In this document: piece after piece, positions 31,432-43,830 of the stretch | Layout of the letters: the number at the start of each line of letters is the position of its first letter | Position numbering within the stretch: position 1 is the first letter of the stretch | DNA from: Gautieria morchelliformis | Taxonomy: Eukaryota > Basidiomycota > Agaricomycetes > Gomphales > Gomphaceae | Direction of reading: 5' to 3' | DNA: 64,000 nucleotides | NCBI GenBank assembly: GCA_015179125.1 | Contig: WHVA01000215.1 | Span: 114,880 to 178,879, forward strand | Notes under the pieces: generated by a model | The model's database searches: none | Told to the model about the DNA's origin: nothing | Seen by the model: only the letters and a program-made list of their open reading frames with translations | Position numbers and translations under genes: made by a program

Positions 31432-31839
31432 TGAAAACTGGTGCGAAATGAATCTATTATTATGCTAGTCGGAGATTGAGTCAATGCCGTCGACCCAGAG
31501 TCTCACCAATTGAGTCCTGAATGTCACAGGAAAGCTATGACAAACAGAAGGCAGCTGTTTTAGCGGCCACTATTGCTGTGTACTGGAGCAATATATTATC
31601 AAAATCTGACTGACAGCCTTACAATGTGCCAAATATGTTGAAATCCAGATGACGACTGACCAGTCACTGTTCCTTGTCCTTTCCTATGACCGATTGTTCT
31701 TTACTCATCCCCTTGCTCGTCAAGGGCACTGGGAAGTGAAAATCCCGTGGGAATTCTGACACCTCTTTCCGAGGTTTCACTGTGTATTATGCAATCACTC
31801 TTTCCCTGTACGTGTTCTTCCTTTTTCCCTCACTAGCCA

Positions 31840-31862
31840 ATAGACCCGTGCTTTGCACGGGG
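31840..31862 (-). terminator. Helitron 3' terminal hairpin
   Basis: CCCGTGC and GCACGGG pair around a 3-base loop, close to the CTAG end. Such a hairpin marks the end of rolling-circle transfer in Helitrons. Confidence 0.75.
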
Positions 31863-32440
31863 TATTTCAGGTTAACATCGCACAAGGGTAGTTAATAGAA
31901 TTAAAGAATTATTTGGTGAAAAGAAACTACATACACTAAATACAAATGGAAATACATATTTAATTAGGCTTCAGCAACACTTCTTTGTATACAATATTAG
32001 AAGTTTTGTTCCCTCCCCTAAAAGAACATGGACTCTGTTCCAATTAGTGCCTCTTGACACTGCAACATAAAACTGTCCATGTGAAAATACCACGTATCGC
32101 AAGTATATTCCTATTGTGCCAAGAGACTGCCCTTGAGACTTGTTGATAGTCATGGCAAAGGCCAGCCTGACAGGAAACTGGCAACACTGGAGCTCAAATG
32201 GCAATTGCTCTGAGGTGGGTGTCAGTGTAATCCTAGGGATAAATGCAGTCTCTCCTGCAAATGGTCCCGAAATGATCCTCACAAAGAGCACCCTGTTGGT
32301 CATATTGATGAGATGCAACCTTGTACCATTGCAGAGTCCATGACCAAGGTCAATATTCTGAAGAGGCATGAGTACCACTCCAGGTTTAAGCCTGAGTTGA
32401 GATGGAGGAAGCCCACCCATGTTGAGATACTCCACAGGAT

Positions 32441-32977
32441 TGTAAGAACCCGGCCTTTGGCCGGTTACTTACCGGTATAACTTTCTTCCGAGCCCGAGCC
32501 TTGTGATACTCGTGCCCGAGTACATATGATTCTTATCCTGCGCCCGAGCCCAAGCCCGAGCTAGAGCTCATATCCGACCTTGATCCCATGCCCGTATCCC
32601 CTTAGTTACTGATTCCGCTCCATCACGCATCATTCACATATTACCTCGCCCTGACCTCGCCCTGATCTCCACTAATATGTTCGCCCCTGACTCGTACCCT
32701 CACCCTGTATATAAACCCCCCTGTATGCATTCCTACTCCTCAGTCTGAAAATCAACTATCGTATAACTTTGATCCTTAGTTAGTTTCTAAGCCTCGCCTC
32801 TTAAGCCAAACCTCGCCTCTTATTCGTTTGCCTCCGAAGTTGGGACTCATGCGTAGGGTCGGCGCAGCACATAAGCTGAAGCCTAGTCCCTCTCCGACTT
32901 CCCCATCCAAACCTCGGACCATACCTCGGGTTTCGCTCCCGACCTCGGTCAACCTTACGACGGATCGTATCGTAAGA
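32441..32977 (+). repeat. 537-bp solo LTR-like insertion in the Helitron helicase
   Basis: AGGAT stands on both sides (32436-32440 and 32978-32982). Removing 32441-32977 plus one AGGAT joins the helicase frame exactly (VYP then VEYLNMGG). The insert starts TGTAAGAACC but ends CGTAAGA rather than CA. It has CCCGAGCC-type repeats and a TATA box (CTGTATATAAA, about 32707), so an LTR is likely; the strand is chosen from the TATA box. Confidence 0.7.
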
Positions 32978-35334
32978 AGGATACACATTGCCATCTTTAT
33001 TTCCTTTGACTGAGTCTGCACTGGGATAGAGATGCTCATCCCCAGGGAATACATTAAGCACCTCAGCATTAATCTCATCCATTTCCATATTGCAAGGGCA
33101 AAGGATGGCACGTCCAAAAAGTATTCGTCTTGGAGTGCCTCCCCAGTACAAATGTTAGGATAGATAGCTGCAATGAGAGCTGAGACCTGTGGTCCACAGA
33201 TCATGTGCTGAGGAAGTGTCAATGAATTGTCCAAAGGGAGATCCTTTCCCTGACCAACATCAGAGAGCTACTGAGCCAATTATTCACTCTGGGGATCATG
33301 AGGGTCGACCCGCATATTTTGAGTAAGATGGAGAACCTTGACATGATGCCACAAAGGAGATCTTTGGATAGAAGCCCCTATGATCTCCTCCTTGTTACCT
33401 CGAGGAACAACAGGCAGAGTTTGCTGGAAATATCCACCCCAAGCCACAGTAATACCACCAAATGGACGATCTGGAGGCTCTAGGACATCCCTGCAGGTTC
33501 TGTCAACAGCTTCAACTACATGACGATGCTGCATAGGCACCTCATCCCATATGATCAAATGGACCTGCTTGAGAAGTTCTGCCAGTGGTGAGCCTTTTTT
33601 GATGTCACATAGAGAACCCTCATGAATCAGAATTGGAATCTTGAGCATAGCATGTGAGGTTCGGCCCCCAATCAGAAGCAATGCTGCAATTCCTGAAGAT
33701 GCAATGCATAGGACAATAAGACCCCTTCCTCTGATAGAATGAGCCAGGTAAAGTTTTGCCTGTACCACCAGGGCCATTGACAAAGAACAGAATACCCTCT
33801 TCATTTATGGCTGAATGGAGGATCTCATCATGGACATGCCTCTGTTCCATGTTAAGCTTGTCAATATTGGTGGCGGCTTTTTCCAGCTTTGTAGCTGGGT
33901 CATAGTCCTGCTATCCAACGGTTCCCTACCAATCCCTCCCAGTGCCCCATTATCTGTGGCATATCTGGGAACCCATCCAGAGACTTCCCCCCCTGATGTA
34001 TGATCTTGTCAATGAGAACGAGACCAAAGTCATAGATTTGATCATTGGTAGGATGGTGAATGCTATATGCCTATTTTGAAGCTGATACACCAGGTCATCA
34101 CAAATATGCTCCCGAAACTCCTCCCAGATCTGAGCTGGCCAAGCAGGGTTACACTGAAGGAGAATAGTGACAAATAACCTCCTGAGCTAGAAACCTGTTT
34201 GTATATGTGCAGCCTCCTGAAGACACTGTGTCCACTCTAAATCATCTTCTAACAGGCCCCTTGCCAGCATGCAGCCTTGTAAGTAGGACAAAGGACACCA
34301 TCAAATGATCTAAGCTCCTCAAATGACGTTGCTCCTCTGACAACTGTAAGGAGGGTTCACAAGTAAAAGCACTCTCCAGAGGCTGGACTCGCAAAATGAA
34401 GGCGATCGAGACTGAAACCCCACTGGTGAGGTTTCCACTGCTTGGCTGGCTTCTCCCAGACATAATGCTCACTTGCCCTCTGTCACGCAAGGAGACTAAG
34501 GATGTGCTTGTCCACAGGGGCCGTGAGTCATTAGATCACAAACTAATTTGTAGAGCCTTGGATGCTCTTGCTGATCAGGAAAGGCAGCCCAAACCAAAGA
34601 GTCCACAGCTTCCAGTGTTCTGATCTTATCCTCCTCTTCAAACCATATAAGAAGGTGCATATGAGGGAGCCCCTGCTTCTGGAATTTGATCACATGGACA
34701 TGTGCAACTGTGTGACCAAGGATACCATCCTTCATGATACATTTGATCAATTACTCCTTCTTGAGATGAGAAGCCCTTGCAACCAAGTTGGGTCAATCAC
34801 TGGGAGTCTGGCCTGGCTTGAGAGCATCTTTGATTTCCTTCCACAGGGGGTTTGCTGTCATTGTCACAAAGACATCTGATGGACCATGCTTCCTAGTGAT
34901 AGCCATTGAATTTTGAAATTTCTCCTGCATATCCCTGGCACTCCCAGTAAATGTAGCAGGCAATATGACCTTTTTTCCCAAGTTAGCTGGATTGGCCTGA
35001 TTGTCCTCAGGTCCGAATGTATCAATTATCTGATTGTAGACCTCAGCTCGCAGCTCATTCTGATGGAATTTGATCCAACTTAGCTTCTGCTGTTCAGTCG
35101 CTGCCCAAGCATCCACAATGTATTGCTGAAAGAGCTTGCCAGCCAGGAAGAGAGTTTCAGCTTCACCCTCCCTTGGAAAAAGACGATAACGATAGTATTT
35201 TGACATGGTCACACACCTGTCACTTGAAGGGTCCTCCTCTTCTTCCTCCTGGCCTTGTCATGGAAGAGCTTGGTCTATCCATGGAATGTCCCAATGCCAG
35301 CCTGATTCACCTCTGGGCGGATGCTCGCAACTTT

Positions 35335-35629
35335 TTATTACATGTAGCTTCACCCATTTTATTCTCAGATTATAGAAGAGAAGAGGGTGAAAGTATATGG
35401 CAATTTTATTGTTGGGATATAAATAAATTTACTTTTGTCCCTCCCTGAGCGGCGGCTCCGCCGATGATAACACCTCTTCTTATTTTTTCTACCCACTTTT
35501 AATATACACTTTATCATTATAACTATTCATATTAATACTCCTTCTCATATATATTACAAATATCTAGACAAGTACTGTTACTTCATATTGTACTCTAATA
35601 CTTTCTCATTATAACTATTCATACTAATA
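35335..35629. other. AT-rich interruption of the Helitron gene, left part
   Basis: A non-coding, AT-rich stretch with a GC-rich hairpin (CGGCGGCTCCGCCG near 35450) breaks the RepHel frame. It continues beyond the nested LTR-B at 36901-37087. Together they may be a small non-autonomous insertion of about 480 bp. Confidence 0.4.
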
Positions 35630-36900
35630 TGTCATGACGCGTTTATTTCCCATACTCAGATGCTCTGTTCTCCCATTTCTCACTCCACCTCCGTGTTCGT
35701 TCCGATCGCCCTTGCCGTGTTCGGCAACTAATCTTCGCTGTTCGTGCCATTTACCATAGCCACGCCGTCAAAGCACAATCAACGTCTTTGGACTGACTTG
35801 GCAGTCATTGCTGGACCTATCACCTCCTCTGCTTGATCCTCTTTCGATGGTGTTCCTATGATCGGATTGTCATGACTTGTGTATTTCCTGCACCTTGTTA
35901 TCCCCATTTCCCCTTTCACCACTCCTCCCCCGTGTTCGCTTGGCTTCGCCCTCCACCTCGACCACTCCTCCCCTATGTCATCTCTGTTCGCCCTTCCTCG
36001 CATTTCGCCAAACAGCCATTCGCTGCTTGCATCATTCGCCAGCAGGCACACCATCAAATCACGATCGACATACCTACCCAGCATGATGGCTCGTCAGTAG
36101 TTCCATCAGCTTCTCGATCCAACCCCCTTTTGGTGTTCATATGAGCAGGGTGCGTTCGTGGGACGTCCTACCCGTAGGTTGTGTGGGATCAACCCAGTAG
36201 ATGAAGAACCCGTGCAGGGCAGTGTATATGCGGGCCCCAAGACATGATTTCGTACATAGGTGCCTTCGCCACCTTCACTCTCCGTCGTTTCATGTTCTCC
36301 CTCTTCTCTCACTCTATTGTATGTTTATTTCATCTATGTTGTATCACGACTGTGCAACCCTATCCAACCCTGACTCGTGACAGCCTCTTTCCTATTCGCT
36401 GATACCTTATGAGCATTCGATATAAGTAGTGTGCATTCGCATGTATATTCCCCAGTTCAATTATCATACGTCGTCCATCTTGTGCAAACTTGACCTCACT
36501 GTGATCATTGTCTTGAGCCTTCTCTTGGAGATTTCTATCTTTACCAGCAGAGGACTTAGGCATCACTGGTGAGTTCTCATACTTCATCTTCGTTACCTTA
36601 GCCTTCGAACTATTTTCTGCGCTGTCGGCGGAGGGCTCCGAAGGAGCACCTTCGCCGGCGAAGGGATTGCCGCTAATTAGACAGCCCTTCCGTGACACCT
36701 TGCACGTTACATTGTCAAGTACCACGGGCCATTTCGCTATGACTGTAGATAGGGCGAGCTCCGTTTGGGCAACCCTCTTATCTTGTGAACATTTATTGGT
36801 TCACCTATTCGCCAAACGGTATACTTATTCGCACAAGTTATTTGGGCATTCGCTGTGTTCACTAATACATGATATTAACGCCTAAAAACCAATCTTGACA
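35630..36900 (+). repeat. Intact solo LTR-B (reference copy)
   Basis: 1271 bp, TGTCATGACGCG to CCAATCTTGACA, with TAATA on both sides (35625-35629 and 36901-36905). There is no coding content. It serves as the reference for six other partial or nested LTR-B copies in the window. Confidence 0.92.
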
Positions 36901-37087
36901 TAATACTCCTACTCATATCTATTAGAAGTATCTATCCAAGTATTTATCACTCTCTCATATGTATATATATCTTCAAGATGTTTAAATATATACAGAATCG
37001 TCTAATAACATCTATTATTCTCCTTATAAATACTACTATATATTCCTATATGTTGTTATTAATACTCTTATAATATATATTATATAC
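36901..37087. other. AT-rich interruption of the Helitron gene, right part
   Basis: Very AT-rich and non-coding, with TATATA runs. It continues the AT-rich sequence on the other side of the LTR-B. Confidence 0.4.
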
Positions 37088-38307
37088 TCATATATACTGT
37101 ACCACATGACCTTTTTGATTAACCTCCCTGGGAAAGAGAAGGGCATAGTGTAGTGGTGCATACAAAGCATGTTTGGCCTGAATTCGTTTCAGTTCTCCAC
37201 CTCTAAGCTGAAGGACAATGTCTCTATTGCCTCCAGGCACCCCTTCTCCAGGGAGCACAATGGAAATCTCATCCCCTGTAGGAATATTATATCTTCTCCG
37301 GTCTGTATATGCTCTGTAGGTGAGTCTGGCCTCCACATTCAACCTATCTGGCTGGTTCAAAAGCCTTTCCATCGCCTGCTGATAGATGGGAACCAATGGA
37401 TTGTGAGCCTGCATCATTTCCTGGATGTCACTTAAAACATCTGAATCCAAAGGATGAAATCTGTTATGGTACTCCCGATGTCTCAAGCCTCTGCTGGATC
37501 ATAAAAGTAGAGCTGTGCATAGCTGGGTTCCCTACCCTGAGCAGGAAGAGGAGCACCATGAATATGATAGAGGCCTCCATGAATTTTGAAGACATATGGC
37601 CCTGGTGCATTCATGATATTGTCATCCATCTTCACTCCCACAGAGATGAATGCCAGTGCAGCATTATAGTTCTGAATCTTTTCCCTAAACTGTTTTCCAT
37701 GCCTGTCTTGGCTGGCCAAAAGAGTCTTTAATGGTTCTGGAGGTTCCATCAACAATTCAAGATGTATCTGGCCCTTTGAACAACATATACCAAATTTGGG
37801 CTCAGCAATAGTAGAGTTGGTCAGACGCTCTGCCTTCCAATGACATGCTTTACATTTGACATTTGTCATCCATAGCACCAAGGACATGAGGTGCAATCTG
37901 TTGTTCAATCAAAGGGCGATGTGCTAGTGGAAGGTTTCTTAAAGGCATTGGTGGAGGTGGTGGAAGTGGAGGGGGTGGAGGAGGAGCAGGTGGATGCAGA
38001 GGCTGTGGAGGCACAGGGGGCCCTGGAGGCAGAGGAGGTGGTTGTTGTCGTGCAGGCTGGAGTCATATTTGATCTGGGAGATGTTCAGGGTTTGGATTGA
38101 GTGGCCGTGCAGGTTGTTGTGCCCGTCCTCGTTGTAGCAGAGGTATAGGATTGGCATTAGCAGCCTGGGCCCGCAACTGAGCTATAGCTGCAGAGCGTAT
38201 AGGCACAGGAGGTGGTGGTGGTGCTAACTGGGCCTGTCTCTGCCTAGCTTGACACACAGGTGCAAGTGGCATATCAGCTAACTGTTCCTGTATGGCACGT
38301 ATAGCAT

Positions 38308-38660
38308 CCCTGGGACTTAGATCAGGTGGAATGGCATTTGAAGGTCCAGCAACAGGAGGTCGTGCAATTGCATTTTCCTGAGGAAGGGGAAATGGCTGAG
38401 GAGATGGAGGGTCAGGATTTCGAAGACGTTCTCGAGCTGCAGCAAGAGCGCTATCAAAGAAGGGGATGTCATCTGCTGCTCCCTGGGACTTAGATCATGT
38501 GGAATGGCATTTAAAGGTCCAGCAACAGGAGGTTGTGCAATTGCATTGTCCTGAGGGAGGGGAAATGGCTGAGGAGGTGGAGGGTCAGGATTTTGAAGAC
38601 ATTCTCGAGCTGCAGAGAGAGCCCTATCATGATGCAAAGAAGGGGATGTCATCTGCTGCT
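38308..38660 (-). repeat. Direct duplication in the Helitron N-terminal region
   Basis: Two units (38308-38480 and 38481-38660) share CCCTGGGACTTAGATCA at the start and GGGGATGTCATCTGCTGCT at the end with scattered changes. They encode two copies of a Pro-rich segment (PPQPFPLPQDNAI). A second, shorter direct repeat of about 60 bp lies at 38809-38868 and 38880-38940. Confidence 0.8.
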
Positions 38661-38940
38661 CATGGAGCCGGGCACGCTCCTCCTCCCTATCACGCTCTGA
38701 TGTAGAGGGCTCCCTTATATTACAGTCAGTCTCAAATCAAGTCAGAAATATAGGATACTCACATTTTCCCAATGACTGTAGCTCACGACAGACAATAGGG
38801 GATACCGGGGAGGTGGTCAAAGTCCACGTAAACACTCTAAATCCAATGTGTGCCACCAAACAAATCCACCACAGATACCAGTGAGGTGGTCAATGTCCAC
38901 CTAAACCCTCTAAATCCAATGTGCACCACAAAACCACTCC

Positions 38941-39302
38941 CCGTCCACAGCCCACAGCCCACACTGGCTAACAGAGGTGTAACTCTGGCCAGAATCAAAC
39001 TGCAATGCAAGCCCCCAGCAGTATGCCAATGCACAATCCAACCAACCAACCACCTTAACCACTCTAGGCAGGACAGAGATTAGCACTGCACAGACCACAG
39101 CAACAACCAAGGAGAGAAACTAATGGCCAAGTCAACATTAGCTTGAAAATACAATATAGGCATGGAAAAACCTTACCGAAATAGCTGGAGGGTTTGACTG
39201 AAAGAAATAGCAAACTGATCAGTTATAGACAAAGCCAAAAAGGAAAATTGCTATGAGAATAGGCAGATACCTAAGGAGTGATAGGCTGAAGAACAGGTCT
39301 GA
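38941..39302. other. No gene recognised; presumed Helitron 5' region
   Basis: This is the sequence between the Helitron N-terminal frame and the LTR-B fragment. No motif or repeat was identified, and no clear TC end was found. Confidence 0.4.
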
Positions 39303-40306
39303 AATCCCCATTTCCCCTTTCGCCACTCCTCTCCCGTGTTCGCTCGGCTTTGCCCTCCACTTCAACCACTTCTCCCCTATGTCATTCCCGTTCGCCATTC
39401 CTTGCATTTCTCCGAACCGCTATCTGCTGCTCGCGCATTTCGCCAGCAGGCACACCATCAAAAAACGATCAATACCATTTACCCAGCAAGATGGTTCATC
39501 ACTAACCCCATAACCTTCTTAATCCAACCCCTTTGGGTGTTCATATGGCCAAAGTGTGTTCGCAGGACGTCCCTTTTGTAGGTCGTGCGGGATCAACCCA
39601 GTAGACAAAGAGTCCGTGCAGGGTAGCATGTATGCGGGTCCCAAGACATGGTTTTGTACATGAATGCCTTTGCCACCTTTACTCTCCGTCGTTTCATGTT
39701 CGCACCCTTCCCTCACTCTATTGTATGTTTATTCCATCTACTTAGTATCATGACTGCCGCACCCCTATCCAACCCTGACTCGCGACGGCCTCTTTCCTAT
39801 TTGCTGATGCCTTACGAGCATTCAATATAAGTAGTTTACATTCGCATGTATATTCTCCAGTTCAATTATCATATGTCGTCCATCTTGTGCAAACTTGACC
39901 TCGCTGTGATCGTCGCCTTGAGCCTTCTCTTGGAGATTTCTATCTTCAACAAGCAGAGGACTTAGGCATCACTGGTGAGCTCTCATACTTCATCTTCATT
40001 ACCTTAGCCTTCGAACTATTCTCTGTGCTGTTGGTGAAGGGCTCCGAAGGAGCACCTTCGCCGGTGAAGGGATTGTCGAGACTTAGACAGCCCTTCCGTG
40101 AGACCTTGCACGTTACATCATCAAGTACCACGGGCCATTTCGCTACGACTGTAGATAGGGTGAGCCTCATTTGGGCAACCCTCTTACCTTGTGAACATTC
40201 ATTGGTTCACCTATTCGCCGAACGGCATACTTATTCACACAAGTTATTTGGGCATTCGCTGTGTTCACTAATACACGATATTAACACCTAAAAACCAATC
40301 TTGACA
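39303..40306 (+). repeat. LTR-B copy lacking its first part
   Basis: It aligns with the reference LTR-B from about its base 275 to the CTTGACA end. At 39601-39665 it reads straight through the sequence where, in another LTR-B copy, Copia is inserted (GTAGCATGTATG then GGTCCCAAGACATGG). It therefore serves as an unoccupied paralogous site. Confidence 0.85.
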
Positions 40307-40787
40307 TCTTCCTCGATGCAAGTGAAATCCGAACCACCCGGCCCTCGGCCAAGCTAGCCCACCGATACCTCGGCCCCTTCACAGTGGTTCGGAAAGTCAG
40401 GAAGAACACGTATCGGTTGCACCTGCCCGCTTCAATGGCTCAGCTGCACCCAGTGTTCAACGTCATGAAACTCCTCCCCGGAAGGCCCGATCCCGGGCTG
40501 AAGAGCCAGGCCCCCACCGCCACCCGAAATTGTTGATGGTGAGGAACGTTACGTCGTTGACAAGATACTCGACAGCCGCTTCCTACGAGGTCACCTCCAG
40601 TTCTTAGTCAAATGGGAGGGCTACGGGTATGAGGAGAACTCCTGGGTATCTGAAGATGATGTCCATGCACCGGCCAAAGTGCGGGAATTTTACCGAACCC
40701 ACCCAGGAGCACCCCGAAGGGTCAAGTCAACAGCCTTTCATTCGATAATGTCCCGTGCTTTGAGGACGCAGCACACTAGGGGGATAA
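40307..40787 (+). pseudogene. Gypsy G3 pol, C-terminal part with chromodomain
   Basis: The plus strand reads SAKLAHRYLGPFTVV, NTYRLHLPASMAQLHPVFNV and KLLPGRPDP. After a frameshift follows a chromodomain: YVVDKILDSR, LQFLVKWEGYGYEENSW, then REFYRTHPGAPRRV. A purine run (CTAGGGGGATAA) precedes the LTR. Everything upstream was lost. Confidence 0.85.
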
Positions 40788-41194
40788 TGTCAGGGGAACC
40801 CCCTCCCGAGGATATTTATAGCCTCAGCTTCGGCTCCGACCCGAGATCTGGGTCTAACCCAAACACAACCCAAGGGCCCGGCCGAGTTTCCGAAGCCTCG
40901 GTTTCGGGAATCGTCCCTGAATGGTGCCAAGGTAGTGGGTTGAGACGCGCATAGTAGGCGAGGGCTGCGGGGGCGTGGATGTGTGTCAGGAGTGGAGCGG
41001 GCATCCCTGACTTTGATCAGGGGTGCGAGGTATATAGGTAGCACACTGGTAGTGGAGGTCCTTAGCTTTTCCTCTTTGGATCCTCCTCTACCAGGTGAGT
41101 TGTATGTCATATAGGTAGCTTTTATTCATAACTTTGGATCCTCCTCTACCAGGCCGCGTGAGTCCGCCGTCTAGGAAGAGTTGCCCTCACATTG
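40788..41194 (+). repeat. LTR-G copy 2 (3' LTR of G3)
   Basis: Starts TGTCAGGGGAACCCC after the purine run, has a TATA box (GGTATATAGG, about 41030), a twice-repeated TTTGGATCCTCCTCTACCAG, and ends GTTGCCCTCACA. This is the same family as 12105-13139 and 61938-62406. The right limit is set where G4 pol resumes. Confidence 0.7.
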
Positions 41195-42673
41195 ACTGAG
41201 CCGTAGTCATTACCTCCCTCTTTAAGGTAGATGTCCCATCATCTAGTTAGAGCGTCGAGTTTTGTACCGAGCTTTCCGGGACGGAACCAAATAATGAGGT
41301 TGAATTGTGAGAGGAACTTGGACCAGTGGGCTTGTCGTCGGGTTAGCAACTTTGTGGTGGAAAAATAGTCCAAGTTTTTGTGGTCCATGACAACGTCGAT
41401 AGGGGAGCCAGAGCCCTCCAGATAGTGTCTCCAACGTTGAAACACTTCAAAAATTGCCAGTAGCTCTTTATCATGGACATTGTAATTTAGTTCGGCACCA
41501 GAAAATGTTAAGGAGTGGAAAGCGACCAGGTGCAGGACACCTTCTTTATTGAACAGGGACAGGATTGTGCCGAGGGCATAATCCGAGGCATCAGTTTCCA
41601 CGACCATGGGCCGGTCGGGAATCCAATGCGACAGAATCGGGGCTGAAGTGAAAGCTTCCTTGAGGTAATTGAAAGACTTTCGGCATTCTTCGGTAAATGC
41701 CCAAGGGGTGTCTTTACAAGTAAGCCAGGTGAGGGGGACCGTAATGTCAGAATAGTTATAGATAAAGCGGCGGTAAAAATTGGCAAAGCTGAGGAAGGAC
41801 TGTATGTCTTTTACCTTCCAGGGTTCGGGCCAATCGCAGATTGTCTGGACTTTGTCTTCGGACATGGTAAAGCCATTGGTAGACAGCATATACCCTAGGA
41901 ATTCCATGGAATCTCGGTGCCATTCACATTTATCAGGTTTAGCATAGAGACCATGTTTCCGAAGACGCCGCAATACTTTACGGACATGTTCCCTGTGTTT
42001 GACCAGGTCGTCGGAATAGATAAGTATGTCGTCAAGGTACACAACGACGCATACATCAAGCATATCTCCAAAGACATCATTCATAAAACATTGAAAAACC
42101 ACAGGACCATTGGTTAAGCCGAATGGCATGACTAGCCATTCAAAAGAACCATACCAGGTCCAGAATGCTGTTTTCCACTCGTCACCTTCTGTGACTCGGA
42201 CGAGGTGGAATGCATGCCGAAGGTAGATTTTGGTATAAATCCGCGCCTTCCAGGGTGCATACAACAAGTCGGTAATTAACGGGAGTGGATAGCGGTCCTT
42301 CTTTGTAATCCTATTGAGTGCTCAGAAATCCATGCAGAGCCGAAGTTCGCCACTCTTTTTTGACAAAGAGGATAGGGGCTCCGTGGGAGGACAGAGTGGG
42401 CCAAATGTAACCCAAATTCAGGTGCTCATCAATGAAAGCTCGGAGCATGGCAAGCTCCAAGGTAGAGAGCAAGTATAATGGGGGTTGAAGAGGAGTAGCA
42501 CCATCCTCTAAAGCGATCTTTAGATCGTAGGGTCGGTGGGGAGCCAAGGCGTCACCCTTGAACTTGCTAAAGACATCCGCAAAGTCATGATACTCCTTCG
42601 GAACATCCTTTAGATCCACTGGGTTGGGTTGCACAGAAGCTGAACGGGCCAAAGCCTTGGATTCAGGCTGCAC
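41195..42673 (-). pseudogene. Gypsy G4 RT and RNase H
   Basis: The minus strand encodes the start of RT (42673-42311; KDVPKEYHDFADVFSK, GYIWPTLSSHGAPILFVKK). After a short frame break comes the RT core (RIYTKIYLRHAFHLVRV, VVYLDDILIYS with YLDD). RNase H follows, to PGKLGTKLDALTR and then one stop. It is cut off at 41195 by LTR-G before the integrase. Confidence 0.88.
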
Positions 42674-42846
42674 CAGGTTTAGCTGGAAACATTGGAAACC
42701 CTCTAGTTTCAGGCACGGTAAAACGCTGCTGCATTCAGGAGAGCCACCTGGGGGGATTCCAAGATCAGGTTTGGCTTGGTCTTGGCCATAGAGGTGCGAG
42801 CAGCCGAAGCCGGCAGGGGTTCCACAGGACTGCCCGGGAGGGTAGT

Positions 42847-43317
42847 TCAGAACGTAATACTGCCCAGTACCCAGTCAATCAATGGATTGTAGTGGGTGAG
42901 CCAGTTGTGTCCGAGAATTACTGAAACAGACGAATCAAGTGGGGTGACATAAAAGTCTACGGAGTGGGTGTGACCATCGGGGAAATGGATAGGTAGCTCT
43001 ACAGCTTCAGTAATTACTGAATTTGTACTACCATCAAACAAACGGAGCAGGATCGTATCTACGGATCGGGTTTTCAGACTATTTCTACTTACAAAAACTG
43101 ATTCGATAAAACAATGAGTAGAACCAGAATCTACTAGAGCTTTAAACTTTTGGTTGGGGAGCAGAGACGAGGATAAACTAACTACAAGAGAATTTGGAGG
43201 ATAGAGAGCAGAAGCGTTGATTCTTACCTCCCCTAATGCGCAAGCCGAGTCAATGTGACCCTCGGTATGCGTGGCGGCCATAGAGCCACTGACTATTTTT
43301 TTTACGCCTGAAGCCAA
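42847..43317 (-). pseudogene. Gypsy G4 protease
   Basis: A retropepsin region: FKALVDSGSTHCFIE has the catalytic DSG. Further on is VILGHNWLTHYNPLIDW, the conserved second half of Agaricomycete Gypsy proteases. It lies between gag and RT and is intact by itself, but the element is broken. Confidence 0.85.
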
Positions 43318-43830
43318 GCTATCAGCTTTCCGTTGGACGTCTTCCCGTCAGAAGCCATGGCTGCCTGGGCCGACGTGTCCCTTGGACATTCCTTCGCATG
43401 GTGGGCACTCTGCGCACATACTAAGCAGAGGTTGTTATCCATGCGATGTTGGCATTATGCAGGCGTGAGTTTGCCATCCTTGCCGAGTCTGTCCAGTTTG
43501 GGTTTTTTCTGACCCTCAGACTGATCTGATTATTCCCTTTCGGCTTGTCCTTGCCTTTGCTTTGGTTGTTACCGGCATTGGCGTTGGAGTTGCCAGAACC
43601 TTGACCTTGTCGTCGGTCGTTGTTCTGGGAACCTCGGTTTTGGTTGGCTGACCTGTTGTTCTTGGCCTTGGGTTTGGGAGTGGAATGAGTCTCACGAGAG
43701 AGTTCACCACAATGTTCCCAATACCTCTGGTTGATTTTCTGAACGAGGTCTCGGAGGTTGTCAAGGGTTCGGGGTTTGTCGAAATGCACCATTTCGTCCT
43801 TGATTCACTTCAGAATAATTGCGCCCCTGG
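43318..43830 (-). pseudogene. Gypsy G4 gag, C-terminal part
   Basis: The minus strand reads IKDEMVHFDKPRTL, then LVQKINQRYWEH, a basic Asn/Gln-rich linker, and in a shifted frame a CX2CX4HX4C zinc knuckle near 43430-43390. The sequence decays upstream of about 43830. Confidence 0.75.

Larger units (their letters stand above)
31971..38710 (-). pseudogene. Helitron Rep-helicase (RepHel), interrupted
   Basis: Reading the minus strand: a Pro/Gln-rich N-terminus (about 38710-37920); a Cys-containing Helitron-like N region (CHWKAERLTNSTI, 37910-37483; one frameshift near 37485); then AHNPLVPIYQQAMERL (to 37088). After an AT-rich interruption come MTMSKYYRYRLFPREG and FQQYIVDAWAATEQQK (35212-34793). 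The HUH-type motif QKQGLPHMHLLIWF lies near 34660. Next are the Walker A of Pif1 helicase FFVNGPGGTGKT (about 33770, followed by a frameshift), LIIWDEVPMQH (Walker B) and finally AFAMTINKSQGQSL and FYVAVSRGT near 32050. Frameshifts and insertions make it inactive. Confidence 0.85.
31833..39302 (-). mobile_element. Helitron (Rep-Pif1 type), decayed
   Basis: The minus-strand 3' end is typical of Helitrons: a hairpin CCCGTGCAAAGCACGGG (about 31845-31861), eight bases later CTAG at 31833-31836, then T. Inside are pieces of a RepHel protein in the right order. Two LTR insertions and AT-rich sequence interrupt it. The 5' end (TC) could not be fixed; the right limit is set where an LTR-B fragment begins (39303). 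Confidence 0.85.
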
